Positions 1 through 7,680 of a stretch of DNA of 26,233 nucleotides are shown piece by piece. Origin of the DNA: Bacillota bacterium (GTDB taxonomy: Bacteria > Bacillota > Clostridia > Christensenellales > Aristaeellaceae). The DNA lies in assembly GCA_023416655.1 (NCBI GenBank), contig JAEZHK010000053.1, positions 1 to 26,233 of the forward strand. Reading direction: 5' to 3'. A program made the translations under genes and the position numbers. The notes beneath the pieces are model-generated. The model was not told the DNA's origin and made no database searches. It saw only the letters and a program-made list of their open reading frames with translations. Every line of letters begins with the position of its first letter. The first letter of the stretch is position 1.

Positions 1-9
1 AATGGAGAA

Positions 10-153
10 CATAAATCACTCCAAAGCGGCGAGGGATTTTTGATGCGGCGCAAGGAGCCGGAGCGAGGAATAGCAGCGCTATTTTGAGCGGAAGGCGACA
101 CCGCGGCGCGCGAAAAGACCCGGCGCAACGAGTGATTTATGCTTGGAGTTGGT
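10..153. repeat. Dispersed structured repeat, family 1, copy 1
   Basis: This stretch matches 7681-7812 closely over its whole length; shared blocks are CCAAAGCGGCG, CAAGGAGCCGGAGCGAGG, TAGCAGCGCTA, GCGACACCGC and GCGCGAAAAGA. At its centre is a hairpin, AATAGC (69-74), loop AGC, GCTATT (78-83). The whole unit is enclosed by a perfect 12-bp inverted repeat at 10-21 and 130-141. It ends 45 bp before the start of the gene at 199. No open reading frame in it looks real. Its right end, TGGTATAAA at 150-158, resembles an extended -10 box, so it could drive the downstream gene; that is inference. Confidence 0.8.
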
Positions 154-198
154 ATAAAGCGGTCCTTGCGGACAAAAAGGTCTGAGGAGAGGGAGAAA

Positions 199-828
199 AT
201 GATGCTGAACAAAATCGCAAGCGCACTGCATCGGAACGACGAGACGCCCAACATCGAATTGGCAGAACAGTTGGCAAGCGGCGAGGATCGGGCGGGAATC
301 GAAGAAATCGTCAAGGGGCTTGATATGGACAGGGCGACCGCCGGTGACTGCATCAAAGTTTTGTATGAGATCGGGCAGCGCAGGCGGGAACTGATTGCCC
401 CATATGCCGAAGTCTTTCTTCGCCTGCTTCGCTCCAGGAACAACCGGCTTCAATGGGGCGCCATGACCGCGTTGGGGATGGTGACGGATCTGAATCCCGA
501 TCCCGTCATGGCGCACCTCGATGAAGTGGTTGCCACATACAAAGAAGGCAGCGTCATTACGGTAGACCACAGCATCAGCGTATTCGCAAAGCTGATATGC
601 GCGAAGAAAGCCTGTGAGCAAAGGGTGCTTCCGATTCTCATCGCTCATTTGGCCGGTTGCAGGGCGAAGGAAATCCCCCAACATCTGGAACGCATGGCGG
701 TTTGCTTTCACCCCGGCAACGCCGGCCTGTTTCGTACGGCGATCGCGGCCCGCTACGGCGAACTGTCGAAGCCGCAGCGGGCGCGGGTCGACAGGATCCT
801 TAAAGCCCTGGCGGCCATGGTGCAATAG
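199..828 (+). CDS. Hypothetical helical-repeat (HEAT/ARM-like) protein
   Basis: This is a 209-residue, probably soluble protein with no signal peptide or membrane segment. I chose the ATG at 199 because GGAGAGGGAG lies just upstream; an in-frame ATG at 139 sits inside the upstream repeat and has no ribosome site. The middle of the protein is a series of amphipathic helices with regularly spaced Leu/Ala, as in HEAT or ARM repeats (for example IAPYAEVFLRLLRSRNNR, then WGAMTALGMVTDLN). Such folds usually act as protein- or nucleic-acid-binding scaffolds, but nothing here identifies a partner. It is a single gene, isolated between a structured repeat and the transporter promoter. The fold assignment is tentative; I do not recognise a named family. 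Confidence 0.75.
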   Translation: MMLNKIASALHRNDETPNIELAEQLASGEDRAGIEEIVKGLDMDRATAGDCIKVLYEIGQRRRELIAPYAEVFLRLLRSRNNRLQWGAMTALGMVTDLNPDPVMAHLDEVVATYKEGSVITVDHSISVFAKLICAKKACEQRVLPILIAHLAGCRAKEIPQHLERMAVCFHPGNAGLFRTAIAARYGELSKPQRARVDRILKALAAMVQ

Positions 829-925
829 CGAGATATGCCCGGCCTTCAAACCCGGCACCCCCGCCCGATGCCGCGCCGCAACACGCCGCCGGGCGCGCTT
901 CATCCTTCAATTCCCTGCCCAAATG

Positions 926-937
926 TATAAATTTATA
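926..937. promoter_or_regulatory. 12-bp AT palindrome upstream of the transporter promoter
   Basis: TATAAATTTATA is a perfect palindrome in an AT-rich block (921-941) that contrasts with the GC-rich surroundings. It lies about 35 bp upstream of the -10 box at 973, so it could be an UP element or a repressor/activator site for the importer operon. Its function is inferred from position only. Confidence 0.4.
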
Positions 938-949
938 TTAACCCGCCAC

Positions 950-978
950 TTCCCTATTCGGGCCGCATCTGGTATAAT
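950..978 (+). promoter_or_regulatory. Extended -10 promoter of the nucleoside importer
   Basis: TATAAT at 973-978 is preceded by TG at 970-971, giving an extended -10 element. The -35 position 17 bp upstream reads TTCCCT, a weak match, which is normal for extended -10 promoters. The leader to the ATG at 1033 is only about 50 nt and ends in the ribosome site AGGAGGG. Confidence 0.75.
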
Positions 979-1032
979 GTATACACCCCGGCCCGCACAG
1001 CGGGCGAACATATTTCAGGAGGGTTAGCCGCT

Positions 1033-2091
1033 ATGAAGAAATTCGTTTCCTTGTTTTTGGCGCTGGTTCTGAGCCTCGGCGTTTGCGCCGTCGCGCTTGC
1101 CGAGACCTATGAAATCGGCATGATCACCGACATCGGCACCATCGACGACAAGTCCTTCAACCAGGGCACCTGGGAAGCCATCAAGGCCTATGCGGAAGCC
1201 AACGGCAAGACGTACAACTATTATCAGCCGTCCGCGCAGTCCACGGAAATCTACGTGGAGCGCATTGACCAGGCCGTCGCCGACGGCGCGAAGGTCATCG
1301 TGACGCCGGGCTTCCTGTTCGAAGAGCCGATCTTCGTCGCGCAGGACAAGTATCCGGACGTGCACTTCGTGCTGATCGACGGCAACCCGCACAACGCGGA
1401 CTACTCCGAGTTCCGCACCGAGAAGAACGCGGTGGGCATCGTGTTCGCCGAGGAGCAGTCGGGCTTCCTGGCCGGCTACGCGGCCGTCAAGGACGGCTAC
1501 ACCAAGCTGGGCTTCATGGGCGGCATGGCGGTTCCGGCGGTCGTTCGCTTCGGCTACGGCTTCGTGCAGGGCGCGGACTACGCGGCCAAGGAACTGGGCC
1601 TGACGGACGTCAGCGTGAACTACAACTACACCGGCGGCTTCGCGGCCACCCCCGAGGCGCAGGCCATGGCGTCCTCCTGGTACAATGACGGCGTCCAGGT
1701 CATCTTCGCCTGCGGCGGCGCGGTGGGCAACAGCGTTATGGCGGCGGCGGAAGCGGCCGGCGGCAAGGTCATCGGCGTGGACGTCGACCAGAGCGCCGAG
1801 TCCGAAACCGTCATCACCTCGGCCATGAAGGGCCTGGGCGCGGCCGTTGAGCAGGCGCTGACCGCGTACTACGCGGACAAGTTCCCCGGCGGCGAAGCTT
1901 GGGTGCTGGGCGCGGACAAGAACGGCGTGCAGCTGCCGATGGCGACCTCCCGTTTCACCACGTTCTCCCAGGCCGACTACGACGCCATCTATGCCAAGCT
2001 GGCCAAGGCTGAAGTCGTCCCGCAGAAGGACGTCGTCGAGAGCCCGGTGGACCTGAAGCCCGAAATCGTCAAGGTCAACCTGATCGGGTAA
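1033..2091 (+). CDS. BMP-family (PnrA-like) nucleoside ABC transporter substrate-binding protein
   Basis: This 352-residue exported protein is the extracytoplasmic binding component of a nucleoside-type importer. An N-terminal signal peptide (charged KK, hydrophobic core to about residue 20) ends in AVALA-E, a signal peptidase I pattern. A Cys lies at residue 18, but LGVC is a poor lipobox, so lipid anchoring is uncertain. The mature start, YEIGMITDIGTIDDKSFNQG, is characteristic of the Bmp/PnrA family (B. subtilis YufN and Treponema PnrA), whose members bind purine and other nucleosides. The ribosome site AGGAGGG precedes the ATG. Codon use is strongly biased to GGC, AAG and GAC, suggesting high expression. 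A hairpin downstream probably sets its level above that of the membrane genes. The exact ligand cannot be read from the sequence. Confidence 0.93.
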   Translation: MKKFVSLFLALVLSLGVCAVALAETYEIGMITDIGTIDDKSFNQGTWEAIKAYAEANGKTYNYYQPSAQSTEIYVERIDQAVADGAKVIVTPGFLFEEPIFVAQDKYPDVHFVLIDGNPHNADYSEFRTEKNAVGIVFAEEQSGFLAGYAAVKDGYTKLGFMGGMAVPAVVRFGYGFVQGADYAAKELGLTDVSVNYNYTGGFAATPEAQAMASSWYNDGVQVIFACGGAVGNSVMAAAEAAGGKVIGVDVDQSAESETVITSAMKGLGAAVEQALTAYYADKFPGGEAWVLGADKNGVQLPMATSRFTTFSQADYDAIYAKLAKAEVVPQKDVVESPVDLKPEIVKVNLIG

Positions 2092-2108
2092 GAACCCATA
2101 CGCTCACA

Positions 2109-2138
2109 GCAGGGGCAGATTCTCGGATCTGCCCCTGC
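2109..2138 (+). terminator. Perfect 12-bp intra-operon hairpin after the binding-protein gene
   Basis: Left arm GCAGGGGCAGAT (2109-2120), loop TCTCGG, right arm ATCTGCCCCTGC (2127-2138), followed by only a weak T-rich stretch (ATTTGAATTC). The poor U-tract and the close downstream ATPase gene suggest a partial terminator or mRNA-stabilising end, a common way to make more binding protein than transporter. Confidence 0.75.
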
Positions 2139-2183
2139 ATTTGAATTCTGGACGCAGCATTCGCTGCCAGTGGAGTGATTTTC

Positions 2184-3710
2184 TTGGATTACGTCATCGA
2201 GATGATCGGCATCACCAAGGACTTTCCCGGCATCCGCGCCAATGACGACATCACGCTCCGGCTGGTCCGGGGCGAGATCCATGCGCTCCTTGGCGAGAAC
2301 GGCGCGGGGAAGTCAACCTTGATGAGCGTTTTGTTCGGCCTGTATCAGCCGGACGCGGGTGAGATCCGGAAAAACGGCGCGCCAATCGCCATCAAAAACC
2401 CGAACGACGCCAACCAGGCCGGCATCGGCATGGTGCACCAGCACTTCAAGCTTGTGCACAACATGACGGTGCTGGAAAACATCATCCTGGGCGTTGAGAC
2501 GGTGAGACGCGGCGTGCTCCGGATGGACGAGGCGCGGCGGCGCGTGGTGGACCTTTCCGAGCGCTACGGCCTCAAGATCGATCCCGACGCCAAAATCGAG
2601 GACACCACGGTCGGCATGCAGCAGCGCGTCGAGATCCTGAAGATGCTCTACCGCGACAACGAGGTGCTGATCTTCGACGAACCCACGGCGGTTTTGACGC
2701 CGCAGGAGATCGAGGAACTGATGCGCATCATGCGCGGGCTGGCGGCGGAGGGCAAGTCCATCCTCTTCATCTCCCACAAGCTGGCCGAGATCAAGGAGCT
2801 GGCCGACCGGTGCACGGTGCTGCGGAAGGGCAAGTACATCGGCACGGTGGACGTGGCCCAGGTCACGAAGGAAGAGCTCTCCGAGATGATGGTGGGCCGC
2901 AAGGTGAACTTCTCGGTCGAGAAGGCGAAGGCCGAACCGGGCGAACCGGTTCTGACCCTCGAGCACGTCTCCATGCGCTCCCGCCACCACCACAAGCTGC
3001 TCCTCGACGACGTGAGCTTCACGGTCCACCGGGGCGAGATCGTGACCATCGCGGGCATCGACGGCAACGGCCAGAGCGAGCTGGTCTACGCGATCTCCGG
3101 CCTCGCCGCGACCGATTCCGGCCGCATCCTTCTGAACGGGCAGGACATCGCCCGCGCCCCGATCCGCCGCCGCAACGACATGAAGCTCTCCCACATTCCG
3201 GAGGACCGGCACAAGCACGGGCTGGTGCTGGACTTTACGCTGTCGGAGAACCTTGCGCTCAAGAGCTACCAGACGCATGAATTCCAGAACCGGGGGTTCA
3301 TCCGCTTTGACGCGGTGGAAGCGCACGCGAACCACCTGATCGAGGCTTTCGACATCCGCTCCGGCCAGGGCGGCGCGACCGTCGCCCGCTCGATGTCCGG
3401 CGGCAACCAGCAGAAGGCCATCGTCGCCCGGGAGATCAGCCTGGAGCCGGACCTTCTGATCGCGGTGCAGCCCACGAGGGGCCTTGACGTGGGCGCGATC
3501 GAGTACATCCACAAGCAGTTGGTGCTGGCCCGAGACCGCGGCTGCGCGGTGCTCTTGATCTCGCTGGAGCTGGACGAGGTCAAGTCGCTGTCGGACCAGA
3601 TCTACGTAATCTTCGAGGGCAGGATCGTGGCAGGGCTCGACCCCGAGGCCGCGACCATCCAGGAGATCGGCCTGTACATGGCCGGTTCGAAAAGGGGGAG
3701 CGCCTCATGA
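2184..3710 (+). CDS. Double-domain ABC transporter ATPase (YufO/NupO-like)
   Basis: This 508-residue cytoplasmic ATPase carries two ABC domains in one chain, as in CUT2/nucleoside importers, and energises the two permeases that follow. I place the start at the TTG at 2184 because GGAG (2172-2175) is 8 nt upstream and the resulting N-terminus (M)DYVIEM matches the YufO family; the GTG at 2175 overlaps that ribosome site. Domain 1 has Walker A GENGAGKST (37-45), Q-loop VHQHF, a degenerate signature VGMQQ and Walker B VLIFDEPTA. Domain 2 has a degenerate Walker A (GIDGNGQSE, lacking the GKS/T Lys), signature MSGGNQQK and Walker B LLIAVQP, with Gln where the catalytic Glu is expected. This asymmetry is usual for the family. 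The stop overlaps the next start (ATGA). Confidence 0.94.
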   Translation: MDYVIEMIGITKDFPGIRANDDITLRLVRGEIHALLGENGAGKSTLMSVLFGLYQPDAGEIRKNGAPIAIKNPNDANQAGIGMVHQHFKLVHNMTVLENIILGVETVRRGVLRMDEARRRVVDLSERYGLKIDPDAKIEDTTVGMQQRVEILKMLYRDNEVLIFDEPTAVLTPQEIEELMRIMRGLAAEGKSILFISHKLAEIKELADRCTVLRKGKYIGTVDVAQVTKEELSEMMVGRKVNFSVEKAKAEPGEPVLTLEHVSMRSRHHHKLLLDDVSFTVHRGEIVTIAGIDGNGQSELVYAISGLAATDSGRILLNGQDIARAPIRRRNDMKLSHIPEDRHKHGLVLDFTLSENLALKSYQTHEFQNRGFIRFDAVEAHANHLIEAFDIRSGQGGATVARSMSGGNQQKAIVAREISLEPDLLIAVQPTRGLDVGAIEYIHKQLVLARDRGCAVLLISLELDEVKSLSDQIYVIFEGRIVAGLDPEAATIQEIGLYMAGSKRGSAS

Positions 3711-4822
3711 AAAAGCAGGGCCTGAAAAACGCGTCGGCCTCGCTGATCGCAATCCTGGCGGGCCTCCTGGCCGGGTTTGTGATCCTTCTGATCAGTAAGC
3801 CCGAGAGCGCGCTCCAGGGCCTCGTCATCATCTTAAAGGGCGGCTTCAACAACGGCATGAAGGGGCTGGGCCAGGTATTCTACCTGGCGACGCCGCTGAT
3901 CATGACCGGCCTTTCGGTGGGCTTCGCGTTCCGGACAGGGCTTTTCAACATCGGCGCGCCCGGGCAGCTGATGGTGGGCGGCGCGACGGCGGTGTGGGTG
4001 GGCGTCAGCTGGACGTTCCTGCCCAGCGGCCTCCACTGGGTCGTGGGGATCCTCATGGGCATGCTGGCGGGCGGCGTCTGGGGGCTGGTGCCCGGCTTTT
4101 TCAAGGCGCGGCTGAACGTCAACGAGGTCATCTCGTCGATCATGATGAACTACATCGGCATGTACGGCATCAACTTTTTGATCCGCGGTTCCCAGATCTT
4201 CGACTCCACCAAGAACCAGACGAAAAACGTGCTGCCCGGCGGCGTCATTCCCAAGGGCGGGCTGGACAAGGTCTTTTACAACCTCACCGGCAAGTACGTG
4301 GACATCTCCAGCGTCAACGCGGGCATCCTGATCGCCATAGCGCTGGCGGTGGTAATGTACATCCTGCTCAACAAGACCACCTTCGGCTACGAGCTTCGCG
4401 CCTGCGGCTTCAACAAAAACGCCGCGCGCTACGCGGGCATCAGCGAAAAGCGCACGATCATGCTTTCGATGGTGCTGGCCGGCGCGCTGGCGGGCACGGC
4501 GGGGGCGCTGATGTACCTGGCGCCGCCCAGCGGCATGCACATCCACGTGGAGGAAGTGCTTTCGGCCCAGGGCTTCAACGGCATCCCGGTGGCGCTGTTG
4601 GGTCTTTCAAACCCCATCGGTATCATCTTCTCGGCGCTGTTCGTGGCCTACATCTCGGTGGGCGGCTCCTACCTGCAGAGCCTCAAGTTCATGCAGGAAG
4701 TCATCGACATCATCATCGCGATGGTCATCTACTTCAGCGCGTTCTCTCTGCTTGTGCGGGACCTGATCGGCCGCGTGATGAAGAAACGGGCACAGCGCCA
4801 GGAAGAGAAGGAGGGCACGTAA
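3707..4822 (+). CDS. Nucleoside-type ABC transporter permease (YufP/NupP-like)
   Basis: This 371-residue polytopic membrane protein belongs to the BPD_transp_2 permease family (as RbsC, YufP) and forms half of the import channel. A first hydrophobic segment lies at about residues 10-27, followed by further segments across the protein. The family-typical block FRTGLFNIGAPGQLMVGG follows the third segment, and the cytoplasmic motif FGYELRACGFNKNAARYAGI is the usual contact site for the ATPase. The ATG overlaps the ATPase stop by 4 nt (ATGA), indicating translational coupling. The stop TAA shares its last base with the ATG of the next permease. The highly charged C-terminus ends in KKRAQRQEEKEGT. 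Confidence 0.93.
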   Translation: MKKQGLKNASASLIAILAGLLAGFVILLISKPESALQGLVIILKGGFNNGMKGLGQVFYLATPLIMTGLSVGFAFRTGLFNIGAPGQLMVGGATAVWVGVSWTFLPSGLHWVVGILMGMLAGGVWGLVPGFFKARLNVNEVISSIMMNYIGMYGINFLIRGSQIFDSTKNQTKNVLPGGVIPKGGLDKVFYNLTGKYVDISSVNAGILIAIALAVVMYILLNKTTFGYELRACGFNKNAARYAGISEKRTIMLSMVLAGALAGTAGALMYLAPPSGMHIHVEEVLSAQGFNGIPVALLGLSNPIGIIFSALFVAYISVGGSYLQSLKFMQEVIDIIIAMVIYFSAFSLLVRDLIGRVMKKRAQRQEEKEGT

Positions 4823-5781
4823 TGGATACGATCTTCTTCCTGTTCCAGCAGATGATGTTCTTCTCGATCCCGCTGCTCATCGTGGCGCTGGGCGGCATGT
4901 TCTCCGAGCGCAGCGGCGTGGTCAACATCGCCCTCGAGGGCATCATGGTCATGGGCGCGTTCGCGTCGATCCTCTTTCTCAACCGGACCCAGGCCTTCAT
5001 GGGCGGGCAGTGGCAGCTGCTGCTCGCGATCCTGATCGCGGCGGGCGCGGGGCTGATCTTCTCCTCCCTCCACGCCTACGCGGCGATTTCGCTCCGGTCG
5101 GACCAGACGATCTCCGGCACGGCGCTCAACATGTTCGCCCCGGCGTTTTCGATCTACATGGCCCGAACGCTGCAACCCAACGGCGTGCAGCAGATCCAGT
5201 TCACCAACACCTTCTACATCCAGAAGGTGCCGGTGCTGGGCGACATCCCGGTATTGGGGCCGCTGCTCTTCCAGAACTGCTACATCACCACCTACGTGGG
5301 GCTCGTCATCCTCGCGGCGGCGGCGTTCGTATTGTACAAGACGAAGTTCGGCCTCCGGCTCCGCGCCTGCGGCGAACACCCGCAGGCGGCGGATAGCGTG
5401 GGCGTGAACGTGTACAGGATCCGGTACGCGGGCGTACTGATCTCCGGCGCGCTGGCGGGCCTCGGCGGACTGGTGTTCGTGGTGCCCACGTCCACCAACT
5501 TCAACGCCACCGTGGCGGGCTACGGCTTTCTGGCACTGGCGGTATTGATCTTCGGCCAGTGGAAGCCGGTGCGGATTTTGATCGCGGCGCTGTTCTTCGG
5601 CCTGATGAAGACCATCGCGGCCGCCTACTCGGGCATCCCGGGCCTTCAGAGCCTGCCGATCTCCTCGGACATCTACAAGATGATCCCCTACATCGCCACG
5701 CTGATCGTGCTGGCATTCACCAGCGCGAAATCCCAGGCGCCCAGGGCCAGCGGCGTGCCCTACGACAAGAGCACGAGGTAG
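4822..5781 (+). CDS. Nucleoside-type ABC transporter permease (YufQ/NupQ-like)
   Basis: The second permease, 319 residues, pairs with the preceding one to make the heterodimeric channel of the importer. The start ATG at 4822 overlaps the upstream TAA (TAATG), with GAAGGAGGG as ribosome site. The block MFSERSGVVNIALEGIMVMG near the N-terminus and FGLRLRACGEHPQAADSVGV in the middle are the standard motifs of this permease subfamily, paralogous to those in the previous gene. Hydrophobic segments cover most of the protein and the tail is short and basic. It is the last gene of the importer operon; the structured GC-rich repeat downstream may end or stabilise the transcript. Confidence 0.93.
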   Translation: MDTIFFLFQQMMFFSIPLLIVALGGMFSERSGVVNIALEGIMVMGAFASILFLNRTQAFMGGQWQLLLAILIAAGAGLIFSSLHAYAAISLRSDQTISGTALNMFAPAFSIYMARTLQPNGVQQIQFTNTFYIQKVPVLGDIPVLGPLLFQNCYITTYVGLVILAAAAFVLYKTKFGLRLRACGEHPQAADSVGVNVYRIRYAGVLISGALAGLGGLVFVVPTSTNFNATVAGYGFLALAVLIFGQWKPVRILIAALFFGLMKTIAAAYSGIPGLQSLPISSDIYKMIPYIATLIVLAFTSAKSQAPRASGVPYDKSTR

Positions 5782-5790
5782 GCGAGGGGG

Positions 5791-5860
5791 AACGCCGGGG
5801 AAACGCCGGGGGCTCCGCCCCCGGACCCCCGCCAGAGGGATTGAATCCCTCTGGACTCCC
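5791..5860. repeat. GC-rich palindromic repeat, family 3
   Basis: Two strong hairpins follow each other. The first is CCGGGGGC (5806-5813), loop TCC, GCCCCCGG (5817-5824). The second is CCAGAGGGATT (5832-5842), a single central G, AATCCCTCTGG (5844-5854), a perfect 11-bp palindrome. They are preceded by a direct repeat of AACGCCGGGG and followed by ACTCCCCAC. This composition resembles the GC-rich palindromic intergenic repeats found in many bacterial genomes. There is no clear T-tract, so it is not a canonical terminator, though it may stabilise the importer mRNA. Confidence 0.7.
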
Positions 5861-5928
5861 CACAAGGGAAAAATCATTTGGGGCAGAATACATTCGAATC
5901 AACGCAAGCATAGCAAGAGGTGTTCAAC

Positions 5929-6384
5929 ATGAAAATCGCCCTGGCATCCGACCACGCAGCCTCCGACCTCCGGGAGATCATCCGCGCCCATCTGGAAGCG
6001 CGAGGGTTCCAGCCGGTGGTCTACGACCTTGAAACGCCCCGCCCCACCGACGACTACCCGGTCTACGCCGACATCGCAGCCCGCGCGGTGGCGAGAGGCG
6101 AGTGCGACCTGGGCTTTCTGATCTGCGGCACCGGCATCGGCATGAGCCTCGCGGCCAACAAAATCCCCGGCATCCGCGCGGCGGTCTGCTCCGAACCCTA
6201 CAGCGCGAAGATGGCCCGCACCCACAACGACTGCAACATCTTGTGCTTCGGCGCGCGGGTGGTCGGCAGCGAACTGGCCAAGATGATCGTGGATACCTTC
6301 CTGGACTCCGACTTCGAGGGCGGGCGTCACCAGCGCCGGGTGGACATGATCATGAAGATCGAAAAGGACGGCTTCCTGGAATAA
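5929..6384 (+). CDS. rpiB: Ribose-5-phosphate isomerase B
   Basis: This 151-residue cytosolic enzyme interconverts ribose 5-phosphate and ribulose 5-phosphate in the pentose phosphate pathway. The start ATG at 5929 has AAGAGG 8 nt upstream; a GTG at 5920 in the same frame overlaps that site. RpiB/LacAB hallmarks are all present: SDHA with His9 near the N-terminus, the catalytic Cys66 in LICGTGIGMS, the anion loop ANKIPGIRAA and His99 in THNDCN, at the same positions as in E. coli RpiB. Its place right behind the nucleoside importer fits use of ribose released from imported nucleosides, although the two are separated by a repeat and co-transcription is uncertain. A LacA/LacB-type hexose substrate is less likely given Cys66/His99. 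Confidence 0.94.
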   Translation: MKIALASDHAASDLREIIRAHLEARGFQPVVYDLETPRPTDDYPVYADIAARAVARGECDLGFLICGTGIGMSLAANKIPGIRAAVCSEPYSAKMARTHNDCNILCFGARVVGSELAKMIVDTFLDSDFEGGRHQRRVDMIMKIEKDGFLE

Positions 6385-6386
6385 CA

Positions 6387-6420
6387 AAACAGGCCGCAGG
6401 CTTTCGCCCGCGGCCTGTTT
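6387..6420. terminator. Bidirectional terminator between rpiB and the DUF4363 gene
   Basis: AAACAGGCCGC (6387-6397) pairs with GCGGCCTGTTT (6410-6420) across a 12-nt loop. A-rich and T-rich ends flank the GC stem, so it can work on both strands. The two flanking genes converge on it. Confidence 0.85.
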
Positions 6421-6446
6421 CTACCCCGAGGGGTCCTGATTTTCTT

Positions 6447-6830
6447 TTATAGTACGTTTCCCCATCTGATCATCTCCTGGTCGCGGATATGATCCAGCAT
6501 CTCCTGAAGAAGCGCCATCGACTTGGTGTAATCGTCCAGATGGTTCTGCCACAGGCTGACATCCGCCTCCGTATACCGCTCGATCACCGTGTGCATCTCG
6601 TCGTGGGATACGAGCAGTTCCAGAAACTGCTGGTGCCGCTTCCACTCCGACGCGAGCTGCGTCATCTTCGCGACGGCGTCCTCCGTCTTCCCCTGCTCGA
6701 CCAGGTCTTGCGCCTCCATCGACAGCTTCTCCACCTGCCCAACGGCGTGCTCGACAACGAGCATGCATGTAACGGCGAACGAAACCGCCACCACCGCCAC
6801 CAGTATGACGCCAATCAGTTTCGACCGCAT
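6447..6830 (-). CDS. DUF4363-like membrane-anchored protein
   Basis: This 127-residue protein has one N-terminal hydrophobic segment (about residues 5-25, LIGVILVAVVAVSFAVTCML) and a helical, charged domain rich in Glu, Gln and Met that should face outside the membrane. The size, the single anchor and the helical pattern with HDEMHTVIERY match the DUF4363 family as I know it, which often sits next to DUF421 genes in Clostridia. Its start overlaps the DUF421 stop by one base (TAATG on the minus strand), so the two are translationally coupled and probably work together. The molecular function of this family is unknown. Confidence 0.8.
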   Translation of the reverse strand: MRSKLIGVILVAVVAVSFAVTCMLVVEHAVGQVEKLSMEAQDLVEQGKTEDAVAKMTQLASEWKRHQQFLELLVSHDEMHTVIERYTEADVSLWQNHLDDYTKSMALLQEMLDHIRDQEMIRWGNVL

Positions 6831-7546
6831 TACCAGACGACCTCTTGGCTCGTCAGCGCCTGCATGTGCAGGATGCTGCCGCGCATGTCCTGCACGTGCA
6901 GCCCGCCCTGGGTGTCAAGGCTCGCGATCAGCACTTTCGGGAACTCCAGAGCGTAGTGGCCCAGAAGCTCATGAAGCCACGGCTCATCCTTCCCCGACAT
7001 GGAGAGGTTGTGCTTTTGCACCCGGCCATCCTCGATCAGGACCAGCGGCAGGCCTTCGTAGCCGGGTTTCAGGTTCAAATCCTCCGGGGTGACGGTGCGC
7101 TTGACGGCGTGCGGAAAGGCGGTGATGTTGCCGTCGGTCTCCACAATGGCGGTTCCGCAGGAGCTAGGGTCCAGGAGGCCCGCCTCCCTCAGGCCCTCCT
7201 GCAGGTCCGAAAGGCTCATGCACAGCCGGTCCAGCTCGCTTCGGTTGATGACCCCGCGGGAAACCACCACCGAGGGCTTGCCGGAGAGAAAAGCGCGGAT
7301 GCGGTCGCTCTTCATGCAGGCGAGGGTCAACGAACCGTTGACCACGTACAGCGCGAGGATGGGCAGCACACCGTGGAACAGCGGGGTTGAGATGTCCGCC
7401 ATCGGCGTCACCAGAAGGTCCGCCACCATGATGGCCAGCGCGAATTCGTAGGGCTGGAACTGGCCCAACTGATGCTTTCCGGTTGCGCGCATGGTGGCGA
7501 CCATGACCAGGTACAGGATGATCGCGCGGATAAAAATGGTCAGCAT
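6830..7546 (-). CDS. DUF421 (YetF/YrbG-type) membrane protein
   Basis: This is a 238-residue membrane protein. The ATG at 7546 has AGGAGG 8 nt upstream (7555-7560 on the minus strand); longer in-frame versions run into the upstream repeat and are not credible. The first 85 or so residues form three hydrophobic segments with the family block TGKHQLGQFQPYEFALAIM, followed by the conserved cytoplasmic part (RAFLSGKPSVVVSRGVINRS, then LREAGLLDPS), typical of YetF/DUF421 proteins. The C-terminal 80 residues add a soluble extension. The function of DUF421 is not firmly established; roles in envelope or spore biology have been suggested. It is the first gene of a two-gene minus-strand operon. Confidence 0.88.
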   Translation of the reverse strand: MLTIFIRAIILYLVMVATMRATGKHQLGQFQPYEFALAIMVADLLVTPMADISTPLFHGVLPILALYVVNGSLTLACMKSDRIRAFLSGKPSVVVSRGVINRSELDRLCMSLSDLQEGLREAGLLDPSSCGTAIVETDGNITAFPHAVKRTVTPEDLNLKPGYEGLPLVLIEDGRVQKHNLSMSGKDEPWLHELLGHYALEFPKVLIASLDTQGGLHVQDMRGSILHMQALTSQEVVW

Positions 7547-7680
7547 GGAAAACGCCTCCTCGGTCAGTATGCGCGAGCCGTGGCGCAAATCATACAATTT
7601 TCCGAACTTTCCGGGCCGCGCTTGCATTTTATCGCAAAATGGGGCAAACTGGTGATAAGCCAATGCAGAACAGTATTTTG

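Noticed and set aside
10..153. Family 1 repeat as an insertion sequence or CRISPR unit
   Set aside because: There is no transposase, no constant terminal inverted repeat shared between copies and no clear target duplication; copies are single and kilobases apart, so not a CRISPR array.
139..198. Longer start at 139 for the first gene
   Set aside because: The extra 20 residues would be encoded by the repeat's end, and the only good ribosome site is in front of 199.
979..1032. Purine riboswitch in the importer leader
   Set aside because: The leader after the -10 box is only about 50 nt, too short for a purine riboswitch, and the conserved loop sequences are absent.
2313..3512. Long open frame on the minus strand opposite the ABC ATPase
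   Set aside because: It is rich in His, Asp, Val and Arg, has no recognisable domain or ribosome site, and lies entirely opposite a well-conserved gene. High GC content makes such open frames common.
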